Below, one piece after another: positions 1 to 6,296 of a DNA stretch of 12,393 bases (position 1 is the stretch's first letter; each line of letters starts with the position of its first letter). The translations under genes were made by a program, and so were the position numbers. Source of the stretch: RGIG3009 sp045653425. Its GTDB lineage: Bacteria; Bacillota; Clostridia; Oscillospirales; Acutalibacteraceae. The notes beneath the pieces are model-generated. The model was not told the origin of the DNA, ran no database searches, and was given only the letters and a program-made list of their open reading frames with translations. The stretch spans positions 1 through 12,393 of the forward strand of contig JAZOLU010000016.1 of the NCBI GenBank assembly GCA_045653425.1, given 5' to 3'.

Positions 1-1
1 T

Positions 2-142
2 GTTAAGCGTACGATGAAGCTGAAGGCCCACGATGAGACCAACGAGTGCCGCACCGGCGACCGCGTGGAGGTTATGGAAACCCGCCCGCTGGCCAAGGAT
101 AAGCACTGGCGTGTGGTGCAAATCATCGAGAAGGCCAAATAG
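2..142 (+). CDS. rpsQ: 30S ribosomal protein S17, 3' part
   Basis: S17 is a primary 16S rRNA-binding protein of the 30S subunit. Only the C-terminal 46 codons are present, and the gene begins upstream of the window. The visible part carries the family signature: KAHDETNEC, then GDRVEVMETRPLAKDKHW, and an ending in VVQIIEKAK, all typical of bacterial S17. It ends with TAG, the only TAG stop among the genes here. The next gene, rplN, starts 29 bases downstream, as in the usual rpmC-rpsQ-rplN order of the S10/spc region. Nothing in the visible part looks damaged. Confidence 0.95.
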   Translation, partial: VKRTMKLKAHDETNECRTGDRVEVMETRPLAKDKHWRVVQIIEKAK

Positions 143-171
143 GTCGGATAACTTGAAAGGGGGAACACCCT

Positions 172-540
172 GTGGGACAACAGCGGACCTACCTCAAAGT
201 GGGCGACAACACCGCCGCGAAGGAACTTATGTGCATTCGTGTTCTCGGTGGTTCCGGCCGGAGGTAAGCCAATATCGGCGTCGTTGTGATTGCTTCGGAT
301 AAAAAAGCAGCACCCGGCGGCGTTGTGAAAAAGGGCGATGTGGTAAAAGCCGTTATCGTCCGTTCAGTCAAGGGACTGCGTCGTGAGGATGGCACGTACA
401 TCCGTTTCGACGAAAATGCAGCCGTCATCATTCGTGATGACAAAAACCCCAGAGGTACCCGTATTTTTGGGCCTGTGGCGCGTGAGTTGAGAGAAAAGGA
501 TTATATGAAAATCCTGAGTCTCGCTCCCGAAGTGCTTTGA
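172..540 (+). pseudogene. rplN: 50S ribosomal protein L14, interrupted by an in-frame TAA at codon 32
   Basis: L14 is a universal, essential 23S rRNA-binding protein at the subunit interface. Reading from GTG at 172, which has an AAAGGGGG ribosome binding site at 156-163, the frame gives an L14 N-terminus (QQRTYLKVGDN, then KELMCIRVLGGSGRR), meets TAA at 265-267, and continues without any indel as L14 to TGA at 538-540. Ignoring the stop, the length is exactly 122 residues, the family norm. The rest is canonical: PGGVVKKGDVVKAV, YIRFDENAAVIIRDDKNP, RGTRIFGPVARELRE, ending in LAPEVL. The stop replaces residue 32 (Tyr in E. coli and many clostridia, Thr in Bacillus). Residues 2, 11, 15, 37 and 43 also depart from strong family consensus. 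A GTG at 286 opens an 84-codon remainder that would lack the N-terminal third. Sequencing or assembly error, or a real nonsense mutation, are both possible; the identity as rplN is certain. Confidence 0.9.
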
Positions 541-542
541 TG

Positions 543-549
543 GGAGGTG
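543..549 (+). promoter_or_regulatory. rplX ribosome binding site that decides a TTG start
   Basis: GGAGGTG lies just after the rplN stop. An in-frame GTG at 547 sits inside this ribosome binding site and so cannot be its start codon. The TTG at 556 is about 7-9 bases downstream and gives the expected L24 N-terminus, MSNKLHVKKGD. Confidence 0.75.
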
Positions 550-555
550 CCGAAA

Positions 556-894
556 TTGAGTAACAAACTTCATGTGAAAAAGGGCGACACCGTCCTGGTT
601 CTCAGCGGTGATGACCGCGGCAAGAAGGGCAAGGTGCTGGAAGTTAGCCCCAAAGAGGGGAAAGTCATTGTGGAAGGCCTGAATATGGTCAAGAAACACG
701 TGAAACCCCGTAAGATGGGCGACCAAGGCGGCATCGTTGAGGCCGAAGGCGCTCTCTATGCTTGCAAGGTGCAGGTTATCTGCCCCTCTTGCAAAAAGCC
801 GACCCGTGTTGGCTACAAACGCACGGCTGACGATAACGGCAAAGTCCGTTCGGTTCGCGTGTGCAAAAACAAAAACTGTGGCGAAGTGCTGTAA
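556..894 (+). CDS. rplX: 50S ribosomal protein L24, zinc-ribbon-bearing
   Basis: L24 is an early assembly protein that binds the 5' region of 23S rRNA near the polypeptide exit tunnel. Counting from TTG at 556, the protein has 112 residues. Residues 4-30 form the KOW motif (KLHVKKGDTVLVLSGDDRGK). The middle part, GLNMVKKHVKPRK, is typical. The C-terminal tail holds four cysteines, C76 and C79 in ICPSC and C103 and C108 in VCKNKNC, consistent with a zinc ribbon as seen in many clostridial L24 proteins. The second pair is CX4C rather than the more usual CX2C. The gene lies 15 bases after the rplN stop and 15 before rplE, so it is part of the same transcript. A longer start at GTG 547 is less likely because it overlaps the Shine-Dalgarno. 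Confidence 0.95.
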   Translation: MSNKLHVKKGDTVLVLSGDDRGKKGKVLEVSPKEGKVIVEGLNMVKKHVKPRKMGDQGGIVEAEGALYACKVQVICPSCKKPTRVGYKRTADDNGKVRSVRVCKNKNCGEVL

Positions 895-909
895 GGAGGG
901 ACATACGTA

Positions 910-1449
910 ATGGCTAGAATGAAAGATTTTTACAAGAACGATGTCGCTCCCGCGCTGATGAAGAAATTCGGCTACAAAAGCGTAATGCAGATTCCGAAGT
1001 TGGATAAAATTGTCATTAACGTTGGTTGCGGCGAAGCCCGCGACAACGCGAAGGTGATTGACTCCATTATGGCGGACCTGTCCGCGATTACCGGTCAACG
1101 TCCGATTGTCTGCAAAGCGAAAAAGTCGGTTGCGAACTTCAAACTGCGCGAAGGCATGAACATCGGCTGCAAGGTAACGCTGCGCGGTGAGCGTATGTAC
1201 GAGTTCTTGGACCGTCTGTTCAACGTGGCGTTGCCCCGTGTCCGCGACTTCCGTGGCATTAATGCCAACTCGTTTGACGGACGCGGCAACTACAATATGG
1301 GCATCAAAGAGCAGCTCATCTTCCCCGAAATCGAGTACGATAAAATCGACACGGTTCGTGGTATGGATATCTGCTTTGTAACGACTGCTCGTACCGACGA
1401 AGAAGCACGCGAGTTGCTCACACTGATGGGCGCTCCGTTTGCGAAATAA
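910..1449 (+). CDS. rplE: 50S ribosomal protein L5
   Basis: L5 binds 5S rRNA and helps form the central protuberance of the 50S subunit. The 179-residue product has the family's usual length and sequence: KFGYKSVMQIPKLDKIVINVG at the N-terminus, ITGQRPIV and AKKSVANFKLREG in the middle, the signature LPRVRDFRGI, GIKEQLIFPEI, and a C-terminal TDEEARELL. The ATG at 910 follows the ribosome binding site AAGGAGGG at 893-900. It sits between rplX and rpsZ in canonical spc order. No irregularities are visible. Confidence 0.98.
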   Translation: MARMKDFYKNDVAPALMKKFGYKSVMQIPKLDKIVINVGCGEARDNAKVIDSIMADLSAITGQRPIVCKAKKSVANFKLREGMNIGCKVTLRGERMYEFLDRLFNVALPRVRDFRGINANSFDGRGNYNMGIKEQLIFPEIEYDKIDTVRGMDICFVTTARTDEEARELLTLMGAPFAK

Positions 1450-1463
1450 GGGAGGGGAAACGA

Positions 1464-1649
1464 ATGGCTAAAACTTCTATGAAAATTAAGCAACAGCGCA
1501 CGCCCAAGTTTTCCACGCAGGCGTACAACCGTTGCAAAATCTGCGGTCGTCCCCACGCTTATTTGCGCAAGTACGGCGTTTGCCGTATCTGCTTCCGGGA
1601 ATTGGCCTACAAGGGCGAAATCCCCGGCGTGAGAAAAGCAAGTTGGTAA
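1464..1649 (+). CDS. rpsZ: 30S ribosomal protein S14, zinc-binding (type Z)
   Basis: S14 is needed for 30S head assembly near the A site. This is the short 61-residue form with a zinc finger: C24 and C27 in RCKICGR, and C40 and C43 in VCRICFR. It ends in the typical GEIPGVRKASW. The C+ form is the zinc-requiring paralog; a C-minus paralog, if the genome has one, is not in this window. The start is ATG 1464 with GGAGGGG upstream, and rplE ends 14 bases before. The gene is usually called rpsZ or rpsN1 in Firmicutes. Confidence 0.97.
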   Translation: MAKTSMKIKQQRTPKFSTQAYNRCKICGRPHAYLRKYGVCRICFRELAYKGEIPGVRKASW

Positions 1650-1675
1650 GCAATAGCTAAAAGGAGGTTGACGGA

Positions 1676-2077
1676 ATGCAAATCACCGATACGATTGCCG
1701 ATATGCTGACGAGAATTCGTAATGCGAGTTCGGCGAAGCATGATTCGGTGGATATCCCCGCTTCCAACATGAAGAAGGCTATTGCCCAGATTCTTGTTGA
1801 CGAGGGATACGTTAAAAACTATCAGGTTATCGAAGATGGCAAGCAGGGCATCATCCGCATTACTCTGAAGTATCAAGGGGCTTCCAAAGCTCCGGTTCTT
1901 ATGGGTTTGCGCCGTGTTTCCAAGCCCGGTTTGCGCATCTATTCCAGCAGTGAGGATATGCCGAAGGTTATGAAGGGCATTGGTACCGCCATTGTCTCCA
2001 CGTCGAAAGGCGTTATGACCGACAAAAAGGCCCGCAAAGAAAACGTGGGCGGCGAAGTCCTCGCATTTGTGTGGTAA
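1676..2077 (+). CDS. rpsH: 30S ribosomal protein S8
   Basis: S8 is a primary binder of the central domain of 16S rRNA; in E. coli it also represses translation of the spc operon, which cannot be judged here. The 133-residue product starts with DTIADMLTRIRNA and contains GLRRVSKPGLRIY. It ends with the family signature STSKGVMTDKKARKENVGGE followed by VLAFVW. ATG 1676 has a good AAGGAGG site about 8 bases upstream. The length and all conserved blocks look normal. Confidence 0.98.
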   Translation: MQITDTIADMLTRIRNASSAKHDSVDIPASNMKKAIAQILVDEGYVKNYQVIEDGKQGIIRITLKYQGASKAPVLMGLRRVSKPGLRIYSSSEDMPKVMKGIGTAIVSTSKGVMTDKKARKENVGGEVLAFVW

Positions 2078-2092
2078 GGGGGAGAATGAAAA

Positions 2093-2641
2093 ATGTCGAG
2101 AATTGGACGGAAACCCATTACCATCCCCGCCGGTGTTCAGGTTACTCTGAAAGACGGCGTTGTGACGGCGAAGGGCCCCAAGGGTGAACTCACCCAGAAG
2201 GTACATCAAAACATCACCGTTACCATTGAGGGCAACGAGATTTTGGTCACGCGGCCCAACGATGAAAAGGAAAACCGCGCACTGCACGGGTTGACCCGTA
2301 CATTGGTCAACAATATGGTCGAGGGCGTTGCTAACGGTTTCAGCAAGGAACTGGAAGTGAACGGCGTTGGCTACCGTGTGGCAAAGCAGGGGAAAGATTT
2401 GGTTATGAACCTTGGTTATAGCCATCAAGTAACGATGAGCGAGATTCCGGGTATCACCATTGACGTTCCCAACCCGAACAAAATTATCATTAGCGGTCCT
2501 GACAAGCAACTGGTTGGTCAGTTTGCTGCGGAAGTCCGCGAGAAGCGCCCGCCGGAGCCGTACAAAGGCAAGGGCATCAAATACGTCACCGAGCATATCC
2601 GCCGCAAGGAAGGTAAGACCGGTGCAAAGGGCAAGAAGTAA
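2093..2641 (+). CDS. rplF: 50S ribosomal protein L6
   Basis: L6 binds 23S rRNA near the GTPase-associated centre and sarcin-ricin loop. The 182 residues start with the classic MSRIGRKPI and comprise two similar domains (about 1-80 and 82-182). The second carries GYRVAKQGKDLVMNLGYSH and the C-terminal signature EKRPPEPYKGKGIKY followed by RRKEGKTGAKGKK. ATG 2093 is preferred over the out-of-frame ATG at 2086; GGGGGAG at 2078-2084 is correctly spaced for 2093. The gene lies between rpsH and rplR. Confidence 0.98.
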   Translation: MSRIGRKPITIPAGVQVTLKDGVVTAKGPKGELTQKVHQNITVTIEGNEILVTRPNDEKENRALHGLTRTLVNNMVEGVANGFSKELEVNGVGYRVAKQGKDLVMNLGYSHQVTMSEIPGITIDVPNPNKIIISGPDKQLVGQFAAEVREKRPPEPYKGKGIKYVTEHIRRKEGKTGAKGKK

Positions 2642-2657
2642 GGAGGAGTGAACCAGC

Positions 2658-3017
2658 ATGGTCAGTAAGAAAGACAGCAACCAAGCACGGTTGCACCGTC
2701 ACACTCGCGTGCGGGGTAAGATTTCCGGCACCGCCGAACGTCCCCGCCTGAACGTGTTCCGCTCCCTTAAAAACATCTCTGCCCAGTTGATTGACGATGT
2801 TAAGGGAGTCACGATTGTTTCCGCTTCCAGCACCGAAAAGGATTTCGGCGCCGCGGGCGGCAACAAAGACGCTGCCCGTAAGGTCGGCGAATTAATTGCC
2901 AAGCGTGCTCTGGAAAAAGGCGTGGAGAACGTCGTTTTTGACAGAGGCGGCTACATTTATCACGGCCGTGTTCAGGAATTGGCCGAAGGCGCCCGCGAGG
3001 GCGGCCTCAAGTTCTAA
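2658..3017 (+). CDS. rplR: 50S ribosomal protein L18
   Basis: L18 binds 5S rRNA together with L5 and L25-type proteins in the central protuberance. The 119-residue product has a basic N-terminus (RLHRHTRVRGKISGT), the block RPRLNVFRSLKNISAQLIDD, and the C-terminal signature VVFDRGGYIYHGRVQELAEGAREGG given here in parts: FDRGGYIYHGRV, then ALAEGAREGGLKF-like end (seen as ELAEGAREGGLKF). ATG 2658 follows AAGGAGGAG. Length and context are standard for the gene between rplF and rpsE. Confidence 0.97.
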   Translation: MVSKKDSNQARLHRHTRVRGKISGTAERPRLNVFRSLKNISAQLIDDVKGVTIVSASSTEKDFGAAGGNKDAARKVGELIAKRALEKGVENVVFDRGGYIYHGRVQELAEGAREGGLKF

Positions 3018-3035
3018 GGAAGAGGAGGAAGTACT

Positions 3036-3536
3036 TTGGCCAGAAGAGAAGAAATGCACGACGAGTTCAAAGAAACCGTTGTTGCCATTAACCGCGTTAG
3101 CAAAACCGTTAAGGGCGGCCGCGTGATGAAGTTTGCCGCTTTGGTTGTTGTGGGCGATGGCAAAGGCACCGTGGGCTTCGGTACCGGTAAAGCCGGCGAA
3201 GTTCCGGACGCTATCCGCAAGGGCATTGAGGATGCTAAGAAGCACCTGGTTAAAATCTCTTTGAAAGGGAACACCATCCCCCACGAGATTATTGGTGCGT
3301 TCGGCGCCGGCCGTGTGCTGATGAAGCCTGCCGCTCCCGGTACCGGTGTTATCGCCGGCGGTGCGGTGCGTGCCGTGATGGAGGCCGCCGGTATTAAGGA
3401 CATCCGTACCAAGGCTCTCCGCTCCAATAACCCTTACAACGTTGTCAGTGCCACTATGAGCGGCCTGATGCAGCTGCGTACCGCTGAAGAAGCGGCAGCT
3501 ATCCGCGGCAAAACTGCCAAGGAAATCTTAGGTTAA
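3036..3536 (+). CDS. rpsE: 30S ribosomal protein S5
   Basis: S5 sits on the back of the 30S subunit near the decoding region and mRNA entry, and affects translational accuracy. The 166-residue product begins at TTG 3036 (MARREEMHDEFKETVV), which matches the family N-terminus; the later ATG at 3054 would cut conserved residues. GAGGAGG at 3022-3028 supports the TTG. The double-stranded-RNA-binding-like domain covers roughly residues 14-77 with KGGRVMKFAALVVVGDGKG. The C-terminal domain contains AAPGTGVIAGGAVRAVMEAAG and SNNPYNVVSA. Everything looks intact. Confidence 0.97.
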   Translation: MARREEMHDEFKETVVAINRVSKTVKGGRVMKFAALVVVGDGKGTVGFGTGKAGEVPDAIRKGIEDAKKHLVKISLKGNTIPHEIIGAFGAGRVLMKPAAPGTGVIAGGAVRAVMEAAGIKDIRTKALRSNNPYNVVSATMSGLMQLRTAEEAAAIRGKTAKEILG

Positions 3537-3549
3537 GGAGGGCATACAC

Positions 3550-3747
3550 ATGGCTAAGAAGGCGAAAGAAGCGACGGTTACCGTCAAGTTGGTTCGCAGC
3601 TTGATTGGTGCGAAGAAAGACCAAATTGCCACCGCCAATTCTCTGGGCCTGCGCAAAATCGGCGACACTGTGTGCCAGCCGGCCAACGCTGCAACTCAGG
3701 GTAAGGTGACGAAGATTAACCACCTCGTCGAGGTAACGGAAGCATAA
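3550..3747 (+). CDS. rpmD: 50S ribosomal protein L30
   Basis: L30 is a small 23S rRNA-binding protein of the 50S subunit. The product has 65 residues, a few longer at the N-terminus (MAKKAKEA) than the commonest 58-60 residue forms. The core VTVKLVRSLIGAKKDQIATA, followed by LGLRKIGDTV and a C-terminal KINHLVEV, is diagnostic. ATG 3550 has AAGGAGGG upstream. It lies 13 bases after rpsE and 28 before rplO. Confidence 0.96.
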   Translation: MAKKAKEATVTVKLVRSLIGAKKDQIATANSLGLRKIGDTVCQPANAATQGKVTKINHLVEVTEA

Positions 3748-3775
3748 CCAATTCGAGCAAGGAGGTGCGAATACT

Positions 3776-4216
3776 ATGAAGCTGCAAGAACTTTCTCCGG
3801 CGCCCGGCTCCGTGCGGGACGTTAAGAGAATTGGCAGAGGCCACGGTTCCGGCCAAGGCAAAACTGCCGGTAAAGGTCACAAGGGTCAAAAAGCCCGTGC
3901 CGGCCGCGGTATGCAAGTCGGTTTTGAAGGCGGCCAGATGCCTTTGCAGAGACGAATCCCCAAAAGAGGGTTTGTCAACATTTTTGCAACGACCTACGCT
4001 ACCATTAACGTCGCGGCTCTCAACGCGTTTGAGGACGGCGCCGTGGTGGACGTGGAAGCAATGAAAAACGCGGGTCTTGTGAAAAAGACCTATGACGGCG
4101 TGAAAGTTTTGGCCAACGGCACGTTGACCAAGAAATTGACGGTTAAAGCAGCGGCCTATTCTGAAGCAGCCAAGGCGAAAATCGAGGCGGCTGGCGGAAA
4201 GGCTGAGGTGATTTAA
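3776..4216 (+). CDS. rplO: 50S ribosomal protein L15
   Basis: L15 is a late-assembly 23S rRNA-binding protein. Of its 146 residues, the N-terminal third is an extended glycine- and lysine-rich rRNA-binding tail (GRGHGSGQGKTAGKGHKGQK), followed by FEGGQMPLQRRIPKRGF. The globular C-terminal half ends in the signature KLTVKAAAYSEAAKAKIEAA followed by GGKAEVI. ATG 3776 follows AAGGAGGTG. The stop is directly followed by secY with only one base between, so the two genes are probably translationally coupled. Confidence 0.97.
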   Translation: MKLQELSPAPGSVRDVKRIGRGHGSGQGKTAGKGHKGQKARAGRGMQVGFEGGQMPLQRRIPKRGFVNIFATTYATINVAALNAFEDGAVVDVEAMKNAGLVKKTYDGVKVLANGTLTKKLTVKAAAYSEAAKAKIEAAGGKAEVI

Positions 4217-4217
4217 C

Positions 4218-5555
4218 GTGTTTCAAACACTGAGAAACGCTTGGAAAATCACCGATTTGCGCCAAAAGATTTTGTACACGTTGTTTATTGTGTTGATTTT
4301 CCGTATCGGTTCGGCCATCACGGTCCCCTTTGTGGACGTGGAAGCGTTGACCGCGGCGGTAGCCAATATCGGCGGTACCGGCGCAAGCTTTATGGATTAT
4401 CTGACGATGATTTCCGGTGGTGGATTTTCCGATGCCAGTATTTTTGCGTTATCCATCACCCCGTACATTAACGCCAGCATTATCATTCAACTGTTAACGG
4501 TTGCGATTCCGAAACTGGAACAGTTGGCAAAGGAAGGCGAAGCCGGCCGTAAGGCTTTGGGTAAAATTACCCGGTTCACAACCGTGGGTTTGGGTTTGTT
4601 GCTCGGTATCGCCTACTACTTTATGTTGCGCAACAACGCCAATTTCGACAGCGTATTGGTAAAAGAAGCCACGACGGGCTTTAACGCGTGGTTTGCCGCC
4701 GTGGTTATTGTGTTGTGCTTTGTTGCCGGCTCGGCTCTGATTATGTGGCTGGGCGAGCAGATTAACGAAAGAGGCATTGGCAACGGTATTTCCATTCTGT
4801 TGTTTGCCGGCATTCTGTCCAGCATTCCTTCTGCCGCACGCACCTTGTGGGCGTGGTTCTACGACGGTGGTATTGCTATGTTGGGTTCAGATTCTTCGGC
4901 TATTAAGAATGTCATCTTGGTACCGGTTGTTTTGATTATCTTCCTGGCGATTATTGCGTTTATTGTGTTTATGACAGACGCGGAACGCCGCATTCCCGTA
5001 CAATACGCGAAGCGTGTTGTCGGTCGGAAGATGTATGGCGGGCAGAATACGTACATCCCGATTAAGGTCAATATGTCCGGCGTTATGCCGATTATTTTGG
5101 CCTCGTCGATTGTGTCACTTCCCTCCATTTTGGCAACGTTCTTCAGCTGGAAAGACAACTGGTTCCTCAACATGTTCAAACCGGACAGTTGGGTGTACAT
5201 TCTGGTGTATTTTGTGTTAATCATTGGGTTCGCTTACTTCTATGTCACGATTCAGTATAATCCGTTGGAGATGGCCAATAATCTCCGCAAAAACTCGGGG
5301 GCGATTCCGGGCTATCGTCCGGGTAAACCCACGGCGGATTACATTAAACGTGTGTTGAACAAAGTGACCCTGATTGGTGCCTTGTTCCTTGGTTTTATTG
5401 CGTTGTTCCCCAGTGTGTTCGGCAAGTTTAGCGGATTCTACGGCCTGACTTTGGGCGGTACGTCCGTGATGATTGTTGTCGGCGTGGCACTGGAAACCAC
5501 ACAGCAGATTGAAAGCCAAATGATGATGCGCCACTACAAAGGCTTCCTTGATTAA
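4218..5555 (+). CDS. secY: Preprotein translocase channel subunit SecY
   Basis: SecY forms the protein-conducting channel of the Sec translocon in the cytoplasmic membrane, working with SecE, SecG, SecA and the ribosome. The 445 residues fit the family. An amphipathic start (MFQTLRNAWKITDLRQKIL) precedes TM1 at about 17-37, and about ten membrane segments follow. Recognisable blocks are the TM2 region SITPYINASIIIQLL (79-93), WLGEQINERGIGNGIS (177-192), RIPVQYAKR (258-266), and the large cytoplasmic C5 loop YNPLEMANNLRKNSGAIPG plus RPGKPT (347-372), which contacts SecA and ribosomes. GTG 4218 is the start; GAGGTG inside the end of rplO is its ribosome binding site. The gene is complete. Confidence 0.98.
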   Translation: MFQTLRNAWKITDLRQKILYTLFIVLIFRIGSAITVPFVDVEALTAAVANIGGTGASFMDYLTMISGGGFSDASIFALSITPYINASIIIQLLTVAIPKLEQLAKEGEAGRKALGKITRFTTVGLGLLLGIAYYFMLRNNANFDSVLVKEATTGFNAWFAAVVIVLCFVAGSALIMWLGEQINERGIGNGISILLFAGILSSIPSAARTLWAWFYDGGIAMLGSDSSAIKNVILVPVVLIIFLAIIAFIVFMTDAERRIPVQYAKRVVGRKMYGGQNTYIPIKVNMSGVMPIILASSIVSLPSILATFFSWKDNWFLNMFKPDSWVYILVYFVLIIGFAYFYVTIQYNPLEMANNLRKNSGAIPGYRPGKPTADYIKRVLNKVTLIGALFLGFIALFPSVFGKFSGFYGLTLGGTSVMIVVGVALETTQQIESQMMMRHYKGFLD

Positions 5556-5576
5556 TCACTCGTTTGCTCGTATAGG
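5548..5576 (+). promoter_or_regulatory. Possible internal promoter upstream of adk
   Basis: TTGATT (5548-5553) and TATAGG (5571-5576) are separated by exactly 17 bases, and each matches four of six sigma-A consensus positions. A start near 5583 would place the 5593-5621 hairpin in the leader of an adk-map-infA transcript. The match is moderate and the -35 overlaps the secY stop, so this is tentative. Confidence 0.3.
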
Positions 5577-5592
5577 TAGAAATGTGGTCTTA

Positions 5593-5621
5593 CGCCGCTC
5601 GGCGGTAAGCGCCGAGCGGCG
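5593..5621 (+). repeat. Perfect 12-bp inverted repeat (hairpin) between secY and adk
   Basis: CGCCGCTCGGCG (5593-5604) and CGCCGAGCGGCG (5610-5621) are exact reverse complements around a five-base loop, GTAAG. The stem is very GC-rich. No T run follows; instead a smaller potential hairpin, CGGGG at 5620-5624 with CCCCG at 5633-5637, comes next. It therefore does not look like a classic intrinsic terminator. An RNA processing or stability element, a partial attenuator, or a dispersed palindromic repeat are possibilities. Confidence 0.8.
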
Positions 5622-5660
5622 GGGACCGTTTACCCCGTTTGAGAGAAAGAGAGGTATTCT

Positions 5661-6293
5661 ATGAAGCTGATTTTGTTGGGTGCGCCGGGTGCCGGCAAAG
5701 GCACACAAGCTGAGGTTATCAGCGAGCACCTGAACATTCCCACAATTTCCACGGGTAATATTATCCGGGAAGCGCTGAAAAGCGGCACGGAAATGGGGTT
5801 GAAAGCCAAAGAGTATATGGACTCCGGTCGGTTGGTCCCGGACGAGGTGGTCATCGGCATTATCCGTGACCGTCTGGCACAGGACGACTGCCGCGACGGG
5901 TTCATTTTGGATGGGTTTCCGCGCACCATTCCCCAGGCCGAGGCGCTTGACCGTATGGGCATTGTGATTGACCGCGTCATTGATATTGAGGTCGCGGACG
6001 AAACCATTACTCAGCGTGTATCGGGCCGCCGTGTATGCCCCGCTTGCGGTGCGTCTTACCACATCGACTACAAGAAGCCGAGTGTGGAGGGCGTGTGCGA
6101 CAAGTGCGGCGACACCCTTGTTCAGCGCAAGGATGACCATCCCGACACGGTTCGGGAACGCTTGCAGGTGTATCATGACCAAACGGAGCCGCTGAAAGCG
6201 TATTACGCAGTGAGCGGCAAACTGGTGGTTGTGCAAGGGCAAGAAGATGTGGCAGACACCACGAAACTGACCTTGGCCGCCGCCATGCCGTAA
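5661..6293 (+). CDS. adk: Adenylate kinase, zinc-LID type
   Basis: Adenylate kinase interconverts ATP + AMP and 2 ADP in the cytoplasm. The 210 residues begin with MKLILLGAPGAGKGTQ, whose P-loop is at 7-15. The AMP-binding STGNIIREAL lies at 30-39 and the signature LDGFPRT at 83-89. The LID domain (about 120-160) carries four cysteines, C126, C129, C146 and C149 (CPAC and CDKC), which bind structural zinc in Gram-positive enzymes of this type. ATG 5661 has AGAGAGG a few bases upstream. The gene follows secY after a 105-base gap and is nearly contiguous with map, three bases on, as is usual in Firmicutes. Confidence 0.98.
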   Translation: MKLILLGAPGAGKGTQAEVISEHLNIPTISTGNIIREALKSGTEMGLKAKEYMDSGRLVPDEVVIGIIRDRLAQDDCRDGFILDGFPRTIPQAEALDRMGIVIDRVIDIEVADETITQRVSGRRVCPACGASYHIDYKKPSVEGVCDKCGDTLVQRKDDHPDTVRERLQVYHDQTEPLKAYYAVSGKLVVVQGQEDVADTTKLTLAAAMP

Positions 6294-6296
6294 CGT

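Noticed and set aside
265..267. Stop-codon recoding (TAA read as an amino acid) in rplN
   Set aside because: TAA terminates nearly every other gene in this window at the correct family length, and known recoding in bacteria concerns TGA or TAG. There is no sign of a specific read-through element.
364..1098. A 244-codon minus-strand frame across rplN, rplX and rplE
   Set aside because: Same reason: antisense to conserved genes, with His/Phe/Asn-rich low-complexity translation typical of antisense shadows.
1607..2680. A 357-codon minus-strand frame across rpsH and rplF
   Set aside because: It is a shadow of two clear ribosomal protein genes, with no recognisable domains or start signals.
5593..5621. 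The secY-adk hairpin as a standard intrinsic terminator
   Set aside because: No T run follows (GGGGACC comes next), and essential operon genes continue downstream.
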